DNA of 63,355 nt from Thermoflexales bacterium (GTDB lineage Bacteria; Chloroflexota; Anaerolineae; J036; Brachytrichaceae). The stretch covers positions 1 to 63,355 of the forward strand of contig JAIBCK010000005.1 in the NCBI GenBank assembly GCA_019694215.1, read 5' to 3'. The position numbers and the translations under genes were made by a program. The notes beneath the pieces were generated by a model. The model saw only the letters and a program-made list of their open reading frames with translations. It was not told the origin of the DNA and made no database searches. Within the stretch, counting starts at the first letter, position 1. Each line of letters begins with the position of its first letter. Below are positions 11,080 through 19,795 of this stretch, piece after piece.

Positions 11080-11613
11080 CTAGTGGCTCGGAACGCGGAT
11101 GACCATCCCCGGGTGAATGAGGTTGGGATCGGCGATCTTCTCCTTGTTGGCGTCGAACACGTCCTTCCAGCGGCTGCCATCGCCCAAGGCGCGCTGCGCA
11201 ATGGCGCTCAGGCTGTCGCCGGGCTGCACGGTGTAGTCGCGATACTTGGCGCTGTCGAGCTCGCCCTGCAGGAAGGCGATCTGCTCGCTCTTGGTGTCAC
11301 TGATGTTCTGCAGCAGGGTGTTGCGCTGCTGCATGTCGGCGAGCTGGGCCTTGAGGTCGTCGAGCAGGCCGCTCAGCGTCTTGTTGGACGCCTCGGCGGA
11401 GCTGGCGCGATCCTCATTGCCGAGGCTGCCGGCCAGGGCCTGGGCGGCGCGCTGATTGGCCTCGGACAGCTGGCCCTGAAGCTCGGTGACCTGCTTCTCC
11501 GCCGTGTCGGCGCGCGCGCTGGCCGACTCGAGCTGGGCCTTGATCTTCTGCAGGGCCTCGATCTCATCGCGGTTGGAAATGCTGTTGAAAACCTTCTCGA
11601 ACAGGGTAGCCAT
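11080..11613 (-). CDS. Coiled-coil protein with C-terminal LysM domain
   Basis: The 177-residue product has a long alpha-helical coiled coil (about residues 10-118, rich in Gln, Ala, Glu and Lys) and a single LysM domain (about 124-176, starting YTVQPGDSLSAIAQRALG and ending PGMVIRVPSH). LysM usually binds peptidoglycan or other N-acetylglucosamine polymers. No signal peptide or membrane helix is visible, so its location is uncertain; cytoplasmic LysM proteins of this kind exist. I start at 11613, with GGAGG 11 bases upstream. An ATG at 11640 would add nine residues. Confidence 0.8.
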   Translation of the reverse strand: MATLFEKVFNSISNRDEIEALQKIKAQLESASARADTAEKQVTELQGQLSEANQRAAQALAGSLGNEDRASSAEASNKTLSGLLDDLKAQLADMQQRNTLLQNISDTKSEQIAFLQGELDSAKYRDYTVQPGDSLSAIAQRALGDGSRWKDVFDANKEKIADPNLIHPGMVIRVPSH

Positions 11614-11835
11614 GTTGTCGTATTCCTCCGAATGGTTCAAAGTTCGAACTTGATTGTTCCATCATACCCGCATTTGGGTGCTTTGGTGTGGACATCTTGC
11701 GCAGCCATTCATTGAATCGCGTGTGAATCGGTCAACTTCCCCCAATAACAGGGATGGGCAGAGGGTGGCGGGTAAAATGGCCGCCGGCTCGTGCGGGACA
11801 TTTGGCCTGCAGGGCAGTGAGGAGAGACCAATATC

Positions 11836-13983
11836 GTGACGCATCCTACAATTGAATCGTTGATGCGATCGCTCCCAAAGCGCATCGAGCGCCTCGGGGA
11901 GCTCGCCTACAACCTATGGTGGACATGGCGCCCTGACGCGCAGTCCCTGTTTCAGCGGATCGACCCCGTGCTCTGGGAGAGCCTCGAGCACAACCCGGTT
12001 CGCTTTCTGCGCCAGGCCGCTCGCAAAGACTTGAACGCCGTCGCCAAGGACAAGCGATTTCTCGATCTCTACGACCGCGTGCTCGATGACCTTGACCGCT
12101 ACGTTTCGCCAACCGGCGAAGAGGCCACCTGGCTGCAGCGCAACCATCCTGACTTCAAGGGTCAGATCGGCTACTTCTCGTTTGAGTTTGGCATTCATGA
12201 GTGCCTGCCGCTGTATGCCGGCGGCCTCGGGGTGCTGGCCGGCGACCATCTGAAGGAAGCCAGCGACCTTGGCCTGCCGCTCGTCGGTGTGGGCTTCATG
12301 TATCTGCTCGGCTACTTCCGCCAGCGCGTCACCGAGGACGGCTGGCAGGAAGCCGACTATGACAAGCTCGACTTCGCCGACCTGCCCGTGACGGCGGTGA
12401 ACGGTCCGAACGGCGAGCCCATCGTCGTGGCGCTTGACCTGCCCAATCGCTCGATGCGCTTCCGCATCTGGCTGGCCCAGGTCGGCCGCGTGCCGCTGTA
12501 CCTGCTGGACGCTGACCTTCCCGAGAACCGGCCTCAGGACCGCGCCCTCACGCAGCGGCTCTACAACCCGGACCCGGATACGCGCATCCCGCAGGAAGTG
12601 CTGCTCGGCATCGGTGGCGTGCGCGCGCTGCGTGCCATGGACGTGCATCCGACGGTCTGGCACATGAACGAGGGCCACCCGGCCTTCCTCACGCTCGAAC
12701 GCGCGCGAGAGATGATCGACCAGGAGGGCATCTCCTTCGACGATGCGCGTCAGCGCGTCCGCGCCTCGACGGTCTTCACCACGCACACGCCGGTGCCGGC
12801 CGGCAATGACACCTTCGCCCAGTGGCAGATCGACCGGCAGCTGTGGGGGTTTTGGGATGAGCTTGGCCTGTCGCGCGATCAGTTCATGGACCTCGCGGAG
12901 CAGGACGGCCTCTACGGCATGACGGTGCTGGCGCTGCGCATGGCCTCCAAGGCCAACGGCGTGAGCAAGCTGCACGGCGAGGTTGCCAGCGACATGTGGG
13001 CGTGGATGTTCCCCAAGAACCCGCGTCCGATCGACTACATCACCAACGGCATCCACGTCCCAACCTGGGTCTCGCGCCGCATGAAGCGGCTGTATGACCA
13101 GTATCTCGGGACGGGCTGGATGGACCGCGTCATGGACCATGACCTGTGGAAGGCGGTCTATGACATCCCGGATTCCGAGTTGTGGACGGTGCGCAAGCAC
13201 TACAAGCGCATGCTCGTCTCGTTCATGCGCGACCGCGCCCGTCGCAAGTGGGTGACCCACACTCAGCACCCGGTGCAGACCATCGCCAGTGGCGCGCTGG
13301 TCGAGCCGGGCGCGCTGATGATCGGCTTCGCCCGCCGCTTCCCGACCTACAAGCGCGCGACGATGATCCTGCGCGACATCCCGCGTCTCGTTCGCCTCAT
13401 CACCGATCCGGCCCGCCCCGTGCAGATTCTGTATGCGGGCAAGTCGCATCCGAACGATGAGCCCGGCAAGCGGCTGATCCAGGACCTGTATCGCGTGATC
13501 AAGAATGCCGACACGGCCGGCCGCATGGTCTTCATCGAGGACTACGACATGAACGTGGCCCGTTATCTCGTCCACGGTGTGGACGTGTGGATGAACACGC
13601 CGCGCCGTCCGCATGAGGCCTCCGGCACGAGCGGGATGAAGGCGGCGCTGAATGGCGCGCTCAACTTCTCGATTCTGGATGGCTGGTGGCCCGAGGCCTG
13701 GAACGGCAAGAACGGCTGGCGGATCGGGACCGAGCAAGCCTACGCCACGAATGAGGAGCAGGACATCGCCGACTCGCGCTCACTCTTCGACACGCTGGAG
13801 AATGAAATTATTCCGTTGTACTACGACATCGATGAGGACCTCGTGCCGCATCGCTGGCTGCAGTGGGTGAAGGAATCGATCTACACCTGCGCGCCGGAGT
13901 TCAGCACCATGCGCATGGTCTCGCAGTACTTCGAGCAGATGTATCGCCCGGTCGGCGAGGCCGCCCGCCGCGCGGTGGCCTAG
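11836..13983 (+). CDS. glgP: Alpha-glucan phosphorylase (GT35)
   Basis: Phosphorolytically removes glucose from glycogen or maltodextrin, giving glucose 1-phosphate. It is 715 residues, like the shorter bacterial and archaeal alpha-glucan phosphorylases. Recognisable parts are LAYNLWWTWRPDA near the N-terminus, YFSFEFGIHECLPLYAGGLGVLAGDH, WHMNEGHPAFL, FTTHTPVPAGNDTF and the PLP-binding segment EASGTSGMKAALNGALN. The GTG start has GGAGAGA upstream (11821-11827). A TAAAAT hexamer at 11772-11777 could be the -10 box. Its product, glucose 1-phosphate, is a possible substrate for the pyrophosphorylase domain encoded next. Confidence 0.94.
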   Translation: MTHPTIESLMRSLPKRIERLGELAYNLWWTWRPDAQSLFQRIDPVLWESLEHNPVRFLRQAARKDLNAVAKDKRFLDLYDRVLDDLDRYVSPTGEEATWLQRNHPDFKGQIGYFSFEFGIHECLPLYAGGLGVLAGDHLKEASDLGLPLVGVGFMYLLGYFRQRVTEDGWQEADYDKLDFADLPVTAVNGPNGEPIVVALDLPNRSMRFRIWLAQVGRVPLYLLDADLPENRPQDRALTQRLYNPDPDTRIPQEVLLGIGGVRALRAMDVHPTVWHMNEGHPAFLTLERAREMIDQEGISFDDARQRVRASTVFTTHTPVPAGNDTFAQWQIDRQLWGFWDELGLSRDQFMDLAEQDGLYGMTVLALRMASKANGVSKLHGEVASDMWAWMFPKNPRPIDYITNGIHVPTWVSRRMKRLYDQYLGTGWMDRVMDHDLWKAVYDIPDSELWTVRKHYKRMLVSFMRDRARRKWVTHTQHPVQTIASGALVEPGALMIGFARRFPTYKRATMILRDIPRLVRLITDPARPVQILYAGKSHPNDEPGKRLIQDLYRVIKNADTAGRMVFIEDYDMNVARYLVHGVDVWMNTPRRPHEASGTSGMKAALNGALNFSILDGWWPEAWNGKNGWRIGTEQAYATNEEQDIADSRSLFDTLENEIIPLYYDIDEDLVPHRWLQWVKESIYTCAPEFSTMRMVSQYFEQMYRPVGEAARRAVA

Positions 13984-14002
13984 ACGAACACAGACCTGTC
14001 AG

Positions 14003-14039
14003 GCGGGGAGGGCGTTCGCTCTCCCCGCTTTGCATTTTC
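14003..14039 (+). terminator. Intrinsic terminator after glgP
   Basis: GCGGGGAG pairs with CTCCCCGC, and an inner GCG-TT-CGC extends the hairpin. TTTGCATTTT follows. It lies 20 bases after the glgP stop and overlaps the -35 region of the next gene. Confidence 0.8.
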
Positions 14040-14059
14040 CGCCGCGCAGCCGGTAGAGT
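14030..14059 (+). promoter_or_regulatory. Putative leaderless promoter for the kinase-pyrophosphorylase fusion
   Basis: TTGCAT (14030-14035), 18 spacer bases and TAGAGT (14054-14059) look like a sigma-A promoter. The ATG at 14067 comes only seven bases later, so the transcript would have almost no 5' leader. No Shine-Dalgarno sequence is present in between. Confidence 0.45.
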
Positions 14060-14066
14060 AGGCGCC

Positions 14067-17000
14067 ATGTCCGTGCTGATCGACACCCTCACCGCGACTG
14101 ATCCGCGCATCCGCGACCGCGATCTCGCGCAGGCCTGCGCGGGGTTGGAGCTGGACGCCCTGCTTGCCGAGGCCGACGCCCTCGACGCCTACTGGCGCAC
14201 AGCGCCGAATCTCTACCTTCAGGTTCGTGCGCAGCTCTTTTTGCACGCCCTGCATCGCTATCACCTGCCGCCGCTGTTTGTCGGGCGGCCGGCAGGGCGC
14301 ATCCCCTACGCCGGCCACGTTGACGTGCTCGAACGCCGCTTCGTCTCGGCCATCGACCGCTTCCGCGCCGCCGCAACGGAGCAGGGGGCCGGGGACGCGC
14401 TGAGCAGTGCGCTGGCCGAGGCCTATCGCGGGCTCGCCTTTCAGACCCTGGCCGATCAGGTGCGGCGAAGCGTGCGCGCCTCGGAGGGCAATGGCTGGCT
14501 GTTCGAACCCTGTGACGTTGGACACCATCGCCTGCGCATTCAGCCGGAGCTGTCCGCCGTGCCCGGGCGCTGGCTTCGCGAGCGCGTGCCGGTGCGCATG
14601 GACCTGACCCACTGCGGGTGGAGCGACATCTTCTTCCTCGGCATGGATTTCCCCGAGGGCGCGCGGGTGCTCAACATCAGCATCGACCTCGCGGTGCGTG
14701 GGAGTGGGGCGCCCCGTCCACCCGTCGAGGCCCTCCTGCGCGTCATCGATACGCCCGTCCTGCGCCTGGTGAGCGCGGACCTTGACGCCGAAGCCGAACT
14801 CACAACGTTGGGCGAGGTCTTTGACTTTGCCCGCGATTACCTCGGCCTGCTTAAAGCCGCCGTCGTCGCCTCGGGGCTGGTGCCGCCGTCGCTGGAGGGC
14901 GCGCCGGACGCCGGGCTCGCCCCGCTGCTTGCGGGCCTGGTCGGACCCGGCCGTGGCCTGGAATTGGTGAGCCGCGTGCACGGCATCCCCAAGGGCTCGC
15001 GCCTGGCCGTCTCCACCACGTTGCTGGCCGCGCTGATCGCGGTGTGCATGCGGGCGACCGGGCAGACCGCCGCGCGCACCGGCCCGCTGACCGAGGCCGA
15101 GCGCCGCCTGATCGCCTCGCGCGCGATCCTGGGCGAGTGGCTGGCAGGCTCGGGCGGCGGGTGGCAGGACTCGGGCGGGCTCTGGCCGGGCATCAAGCTC
15201 ATCGAGGGTGCGCTGGCCGGTCCGGGCGATCCCGAGCACGGCATCAGCCGCGGGTGCCTCCTGCCGCAGCACCGTCTGCTGGAGGCGGACAAGCGCGACA
15301 TCGATGCCGCGTTGGCGGGCAGCCTCGTGCTCGTCCACGGCGGGATGGCTCAGAACGTTGGGCCGATCCTGGAGATGGTGACCGAGAAGTATCTCCTGCG
15401 CAGCCAGCCGGCCTGGGATGCGCGCAAGCAGACGCTCGGGCTGCTCGATCAAATCCTGGCCGCGCTGGAGCGCCGCGATGTGCGCGCGCTCGGCGACGCC
15501 ACCACGCGCAACTTCCGCGGCCCGCTCACGACCGTTATTCCCTGGGCGACCAACGCCTACACCGAGCGCCTGATCGCGCGGGCGACCGAGGCCTTCGGCC
15601 CGGACTTCTGGGGCTTCTGGATGCTGGGCGGCATGTCCGGTGGCGGGATGGGGTTCATGTTCGCGCCGCACCGGCACGCCGAGGCGCTGCGCGTCATGCA
15701 GCAGATTCTGGATGAGACGCGCACGGGCTTCGAGCACGCCCTGCCGTTCGCCATGGCCCCGGTTGTCTATGACTTTGCCGTCAACCACACCGGGGCGGTG
15801 GCGGACTGGTGCGACGCGGGTGTGGCTGCGCAGGAGGCCGCGCGCCTCGACTCGCGCGCCGCTGCCGGCGCCGCGACGCAGGCGAATGTCCGCGAGTCCG
15901 CCACATCCCGAGAACGTGCGTTGCGCGAAATTCTGGCTGACAACGGTTTTGATCCGCAGCAGCACGAGCGCATCCGCAGCGACCTGCAGCGCGGCCACAT
16001 CGGCCTGGCGCACAATCGCATCCCCGCGCACGAGCTGGTCGAGGACGTACGGCCCGGCGATGTCATTGACCTGGCCAGCGTCACCACGCCCGAGCTGGAG
16101 CGGCGCGGCGCGAGGGCGCTGGCGTCGGGCGAAGTCGTCACCCTCAGCCTGGCGGCCGGGGCGGGCAGCCGCTGGACGCAGGGCGCGGGCGTGGCGAAGG
16201 CACTGCACCCGTTCTGCCGCATGGCCGGCGAACACCGGCGTTTTGTCGATGTCCACATCGCGCAGACGCGCCGCGCCGGGCGCGCATACGGCGCGCGCAT
16301 CCCGCATCTGATCTCCACCAGTTATCTCACCCACGCCGCGCTCGTCGCGCATCTGGCCTCGCGGCCGGCCGTGTTTGATGGCCTGGACGTGCGGCTGTCC
16401 CCGGGCCGGGCCATCGGCCTGCGCATGATCCCGATGGTGCGCGACCTGCGCTTTCTGTGGGAGGAGCTGCCGCAACAGCAGCTCGATGCGCGCCAGCAGC
16501 GCATGCGCGAGGGCGCAAGGGCGGCCCTTCAGGCGTGGGCGCGCACAACGGGCGAAGGGTCGGACTACCTGGACAACCTGCCGGCGCAGTGCCTGCATCC
16601 GGTTGGCCACTGGTTCGAGGCGCCCAACCTCCTGCGCAATGGCGTGTTGGCGACCCTGCTGCGCGAGCGGCCGGCCCTGCGCACCCTGCAGCTGCGCAAC
16701 ATCGACACCGTCGGGGCGGACCTCGATCCGCGCGCGCTGGGCGTGCATCTCGCGGCCGGCGCCGCCTTTACGTTCGAGGTGATCGGCCGGCGCATGGAGG
16801 ATCGCGGCGGCGGCCTTGCGCGCGTCGAGGGTCGCCTGCGCATCGTCGAATCGCTGGCCATGCCGCGCGAGGAGGATGAGTTCAAGCTCTCCTTCTACAA
16901 CACCATGACCACCTGGATCGACATCGACGGCTTACTATGCCTGTTCGGCCTGACGCGCGCCGACCTCGATACGCCGGCGCGCGTGGACGAGGCCGTGCGT

Positions 17001-17258
17001 GCGTTGTCGGCGCGGCTGCCGACCTATGTCACGCTCAAGGACGTCAAGCGGCGCTGGGGGTATGGCCAGGAGGATGTCTTCCCGGTCTGCCAGTTCGAGA
17101 AGCTGTGGTCGGATATCAGTGCCTTGCCCGGCGCCGACTGTCGCTATGTGCTCGTGCCGCGCGCCCGCGGGCAGCAGCTCAAGGACCCGGCCCAGCTCGA
17201 TGGTTGGATGCGCGACGGCTCCGCCGCGTTTGTCGAGGGGTTGTGCGACTTTGGCTGA
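14067..17258 (+). CDS. Fusion of fucokinase-like GHMP kinase and UDP-sugar pyrophosphorylase
   Basis: The 1063-residue protein has three parts. Residues 1 to about 170 are helical and unrecognised. Residues about 170-640 match the fucokinase branch of GHMP kinases: RMDLTHCGWSDIFF (near 177), GIPKGSRLAVSTTLLAAL (near 305), SGGGWQDSGGLWPGIKL and GGMSGGGMGFMF (near 519). Residues about 680-1063 match UDPGP-type uridylyltransferases: AGAGSRWTQGAGVAKAL (near 695), HLISTSYLTH, HPVGHWFEA (near 842), LRNIDTVGADLDP (near 876) and YNTMTTWID. If both halves work, a free sugar would become sugar 1-phosphate and then UDP-sugar. The kinase glycine loop is altered (GSRLAVS where relatives have GSGLGTS), so kinase activity is uncertain. 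The lycopene cyclase gene overlaps its end. Confidence 0.75.
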   Translation: MSVLIDTLTATDPRIRDRDLAQACAGLELDALLAEADALDAYWRTAPNLYLQVRAQLFLHALHRYHLPPLFVGRPAGRIPYAGHVDVLERRFVSAIDRFRAAATEQGAGDALSSALAEAYRGLAFQTLADQVRRSVRASEGNGWLFEPCDVGHHRLRIQPELSAVPGRWLRERVPVRMDLTHCGWSDIFFLGMDFPEGARVLNISIDLAVRGSGAPRPPVEALLRVIDTPVLRLVSADLDAEAELTTLGEVFDFARDYLGLLKAAVVASGLVPPSLEGAPDAGLAPLLAGLVGPGRGLELVSRVHGIPKGSRLAVSTTLLAALIAVCMRATGQTAARTGPLTEAERRLIASRAILGEWLAGSGGGWQDSGGLWPGIKLIEGALAGPGDPEHGISRGCLLPQHRLLEADKRDIDAALAGSLVLVHGGMAQNVGPILEMVTEKYLLRSQPAWDARKQTLGLLDQILAALERRDVRALGDATTRNFRGPLTTVIPWATNAYTERLIARATEAFGPDFWGFWMLGGMSGGGMGFMFAPHRHAEALRVMQQILDETRTGFEHALPFAMAPVVYDFAVNHTGAVADWCDAGVAAQEAARLDSRAAAGAATQANVRESATSRERALREILADNGFDPQQHERIRSDLQRGHIGLAHNRIPAHELVEDVRPGDVIDLASVTTPELERRGARALASGEVVTLSLAAGAGSRWTQGAGVAKALHPFCRMAGEHRRFVDVHIAQTRRAGRAYGARIPHLISTSYLTHAALVAHLASRPAVFDGLDVRLSPGRAIGLRMIPMVRDLRFLWEELPQQQLDARQQRMREGARAALQAWARTTGEGSDYLDNLPAQCLHPVGHWFEAPNLLRNGVLATLLRERPALRTLQLRNIDTVGADLDPRALGVHLAAGAAFTFEVIGRRMEDRGGGLARVEGRLRIVESLAMPREEDEFKLSFYNTMTTWIDIDGLLCLFGLTRADLDTPARVDEAVRALSARLPTYVTLKDVKRRWGYGQEDVFPVCQFEKLWSDISALPGADCRYVLVPRARGQQLKDPAQLDGWMRDGSAAFVEGLCDFG

Positions 17259-18426
17259 CGCCGACATCCTGATCGCCGGGGCCGGCGCGGCCGGCCTCTC
17301 ATTGGCCTGGGCGTTGACGCGCCCCGGGCAGCCGCCGCGCAGCATCACGCTCATCGACCGCGACGACAAGCGCGCCAACGACCGCACCTGGTGTTTCTGG
17401 GAGCGCGGGGACAACCCATTCGAGGAGATCGTTTACCGCCGTTGGGCGGACCTGCGCTTCGTCACGGCGGCCGGCCGCTCGGTCGACCTCGACCTGCGTG
17501 GGCACGTCTACAAGATGATCCGCGGCAGCGACTTCTACGCCCACCTGCGGCAGCGGCTGGAGGGCGTGCCTGGCGTGCGCTGGGTGCAGGCGGGGATCGA
17601 GGACGTCACGGAGAGCGGCGAGCAGGCCGCCATCCACCTCGCAGATGGCCGGACGCTCACTGCGCGTTGGGCGTTCACCAGCCTGCCGATGGTGAAGGCC
17701 GTGCCGCCCGGGCGGATCTGGTTGTGGCAGGATTTTGTCGGTTGGACCGTTCGTGTCGACCAGCCCGTCTTTGACCCGCGGCGCGCCACGCTGATGGACT
17801 TCCGCGTTCCCCAGGCGGTTGAGACCCGCTTTGTGTATGTGCTGCCGTTGAGTGCCCGTGAGGCGCTGGTTGAGCATACGCTCTTTGGCGCCGAGCGTCT
17901 GCCCGTGGCGGCGCATGAGGCGGCGCTGGATGCTTATGTGCGCGGTGTGCTCGGGCTCGAGCGCTTTGACATCCTGGATCGCGAGCACGGGGCCATCCCC
18001 ATGACCGATGCGCCGCCGCCGCGGCCGGGTGGGGCCGTGGTGGCGATCGGGACAGCCGGCGGCGCGAGCAAGCCCTCGACGGGCTACACCTTTCGCCGCA
18101 TTCAAGCCCAGACCGGGGCGATTGCGCGCAACCTCGCCGCCGGGCGCCCGCCGTTGGCGGGCTTCGCCTACGGACCGCGGCGCTTTGGTTGGTATGATCG
18201 TGCGTTGCTCAATGTGCTGGCGCTGGGCCGGCGCCCGGGCGCGCGCGTGTTCGAGGACTTGTTCACCCGCCTCCCGGCCGGGGACGTGCTGGACTTCCTG
18301 TCCGAGACCGCGTCGGTCGGGCAGGAGCTGCGGGTGCTGGCGGCGGGCGCGCCGCTGCCGTTCATGACGGCCATGGCCGACGTGTTTGCGCGGACCCTGC
18401 GGGGGTCGGCGGGAGGGAGGCGATGA
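17251..18426 (+). CDS. Lycopene cyclase family protein (CrtY type)
   Basis: A flavin-dependent cyclase that closes the ends of lycopene, normally at the membrane. The 391-residue product shows the dinucleotide-binding start ADILIAGAGAAGLSLAWAL, DRTWCFW, the central YVLPLSAREALVEHT, HGAIPMTD, and GTAGGASKPSTGYTFRRIQ, all hallmarks of the family. I start at TTG 17251, with GAGGGG ten bases upstream. This overlaps the preceding stop by eight bases, and no better in-frame ATG or GTG exists. No other carotenoid gene is adjacent; the CrtC-like protein at 46.6 kb is far away and of a different subgroup. The exact product (beta or other ring) is not predictable. Confidence 0.85.
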   Translation: MADADILIAGAGAAGLSLAWALTRPGQPPRSITLIDRDDKRANDRTWCFWERGDNPFEEIVYRRWADLRFVTAAGRSVDLDLRGHVYKMIRGSDFYAHLRQRLEGVPGVRWVQAGIEDVTESGEQAAIHLADGRTLTARWAFTSLPMVKAVPPGRIWLWQDFVGWTVRVDQPVFDPRRATLMDFRVPQAVETRFVYVLPLSAREALVEHTLFGAERLPVAAHEAALDAYVRGVLGLERFDILDREHGAIPMTDAPPPRPGGAVVAIGTAGGASKPSTGYTFRRIQAQTGAIARNLAAGRPPLAGFAYGPRRFGWYDRALLNVLALGRRPGARVFEDLFTRLPAGDVLDFLSETASVGQELRVLAAGAPLPFMTAMADVFARTLRGSAGGRR

Positions 18427-18722
18427 TTCTCGAAGTGGCGATGCTCGATGTGCGGGCGGGGCAGACGGGGGCGTTTGAGGGGGCGTTCCGCGAGGCCGCG
18501 CCGATCCTCTCCGGGATGCCCGGCTATCTCGGGCACGAGCTGCAGCGTTGTGTCGAGCGGCCGAATCGATACGTGCTGCTCGTGCGCTGGCGCACGCTGG
18601 AGGATCACACGGTGGGCTTTCGGGGCTCGGCCGGGTATCAGCGTTGGAAGGCGCTATTGCATCACTTTTACGACCCGTTCCCGACGGTCGAGCATTTCGC
18701 GCTGCCGGAGACCTTCGCATAG
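18423..18722 (+). CDS. Antibiotic biosynthesis monooxygenase (ABM) domain protein
   Basis: A 99-residue single ABM ferredoxin-like domain (ILEVAMLDVRAGQTGAFEGAF, then PGYLGHELQRC and YVLLVRWRTLEDH). Such small dimeric proteins include monooxygenases of aromatic polyketides and heme-degrading enzymes, but most have no known substrate. Its ATG overlaps the lycopene cyclase stop (ATGA), so it may act with that enzyme, for example in oxidative modification; this is only a context argument. It ends in ETFA, and its stop codon lies within a 12-base repeat. Confidence 0.8.
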   Translation: MILEVAMLDVRAGQTGAFEGAFREAAPILSGMPGYLGHELQRCVERPNRYVLLVRWRTLEDHTVGFRGSAGYQRWKALLHHFYDPFPTVEHFALPETFA

Positions 18723-18762
18723 GCACAGGCACCGCGGGCCTTGCGGGCCCTTCGCATAGGCA
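18714..18762 (+). repeat. Two copies of the 12-base repeat TTCGCATAGGCA
   Basis: The first copy (18714-18725) spans the stop codon of the ABM gene. The second (18751-18762) lies 25 bases later in the intergenic space. Two further exact copies occur at 32389-32400 and 33883-33894. Function unknown. Confidence 0.7.
18736..18752 (+). terminator. Weak hairpin terminator between convergent genes
   Basis: GGGCC, the loop TTGCG and GGCCC form a short GC-rich stem, followed by only TT. It lies in the convergent space after the ABM gene, so it may end the glgP-downstream transcript. Confidence 0.4.
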
Positions 18763-18806
18763 GGTAAGTTCGCCGGCGCGGCGATTTGACGCGGGAGCCC
18801 CGACGG

Positions 18807-19652
18807 TCAGCGGCCGCGGTCGACGACGGCTTTGACCAACTTGACCGCGATGCTGCCGCCCGGCACGAAGATGCCCACCGCGTCGGCGGTGACATCGAAG
18901 AGCAGGTCGCGCGTGACGATGTTCTTGATCTGATCCGCCAGCTTGCGCCCGGCCCGCATGTCGCCAGTCATGCCATCGACTTCGATCACCATCCGTTTGT
19001 TCTTGGCCGCCCACTCAAACTCAAAGGCATACACCGGCCGGAAATACAGCTCGATGGCCTCGATGTCGACGCGTTCATTGTGTATGACGTGAGCGTTGCT
19101 CACCGACTTGATCACTTCCGGCGTGACCTGGCGCACGACCGCCGTGGCGCGGATTTGCGGCGGCACGAGCAGCACGCCCTCCGGTGCCACCTGATTCAGG
19201 TCCGGGGCCTCGATCTTGTCCATCCGCGCGTACTTCTGAAAGTCGGCCTTCGCCCCGCTCACGGCGTCAAACGTCTGCTCGTGCGTGAGCACCTGCTCGC
19301 ACTGCTCGGCCACCGTCAGCGAAAGCGTGGAGGGACCCTTCTGCGCCGGTGTCGCCGCATAGGTCTGTCCGGCCAGGCTCACTTCGCGCACCTCTGGCCC
19401 GGAGGTCGGGACAGTGTAGGTGGCCTTGCGCTCGTAGCTCGTGTGCGAAGACGCCGCGACGCGCCAGAAGGGCTCCAGGCGCCCCTCCGTGCCCAGCAGA
19501 CGAAATTCCTCGGGCTTGGGCTGGCTGAAGAGCGAGCCGACCGTGCCGGCAATCAGGCCGACCTTCTTCTTGTCGACGCGCTCGCGCGCCTGATCAGGGG
19601 TGAGGGCGGGGGTGAGGACGAAAACTTTTTCCGGGGCGAGGCTGATTTCCAT
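18807..19652 (-). CDS. Protein of unknown function
   Basis: I do not recognise this 281-residue protein. It has no signal peptide. It begins MEISLAPEKVFVLTPALTPDQARERVDKKK and has a Val-rich central part with AAVVRQVTPEV-like strands. A segment YRPVYAFEFEWAAKNKRMVIEVDGMTGDMRAG resembles the pattern of a domain that processes or covers a peptide, but this is weak. Hydrophobic residues near the C-terminus (AVGIFVPGGSIAVKLVKAV) could form an amphipathic or short membrane helix. The start at 19652 has AGGAG nine bases upstream. It stands alone, convergent with the ABM gene and divergent from the PPIase-DsbA gene. Confidence 0.7.
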   Translation of the reverse strand: MEISLAPEKVFVLTPALTPDQARERVDKKKVGLIAGTVGSLFSQPKPEEFRLLGTEGRLEPFWRVAASSHTSYERKATYTVPTSGPEVREVSLAGQTYAATPAQKGPSTLSLTVAEQCEQVLTHEQTFDAVSGAKADFQKYARMDKIEAPDLNQVAPEGVLLVPPQIRATAVVRQVTPEVIKSVSNAHVIHNERVDIEAIELYFRPVYAFEFEWAAKNKRMVIEVDGMTGDMRAGRKLADQIKNIVTRDLLFDVTADAVGIFVPGGSIAVKLVKAVVDRGR

Positions 19653-19748
19653 CGTTGGGCACTCCTGGGCGCATCCTACCACGAACGTCGATCCCGCGCA
19701 GGTCGATGCACACGTTCATGCAATTATCACCGGGACATCACCTTCGCC

Positions 19749-19754
19749 TATAAT
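19749..19754 (+). promoter_or_regulatory. -10 box of the PPIase-DsbA gene
   Basis: A perfect TATAAT lies 41 bases before the GTG start. No good -35 box is seen at the usual distance. A GGAGGAAG ribosome site (19787-19794) precedes the start, so this transcript would have a short normal leader. Confidence 0.6.
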
Positions 19755-19795
19755 CCTCTGTCTTTGCGCGCACCCTGCGCGCCCATGGAGGAAGA

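Noticed and set aside
13980-16748. A 922-codon open frame on the minus strand
   Set aside because: It lies opposite the kinase-pyrophosphorylase gene, has no recognisable domain and its composition (His/Arg/Gly-rich) is typical of GC-driven shadow frames.
14067-17258. Annotation of the fusion as a GDP-fucose enzyme (FKP)
   Set aside because: The kinase part is FKP-like, but the transferase part matches UDPGP motifs and lies at the opposite end of the protein.
17240-17260. Frameshift between the fusion enzyme and lycopene cyclase
   Set aside because: Both proteins are complete in their own frame; the eight-base overlap with a TTG start and a GAGGGG site is ordinary coupling.
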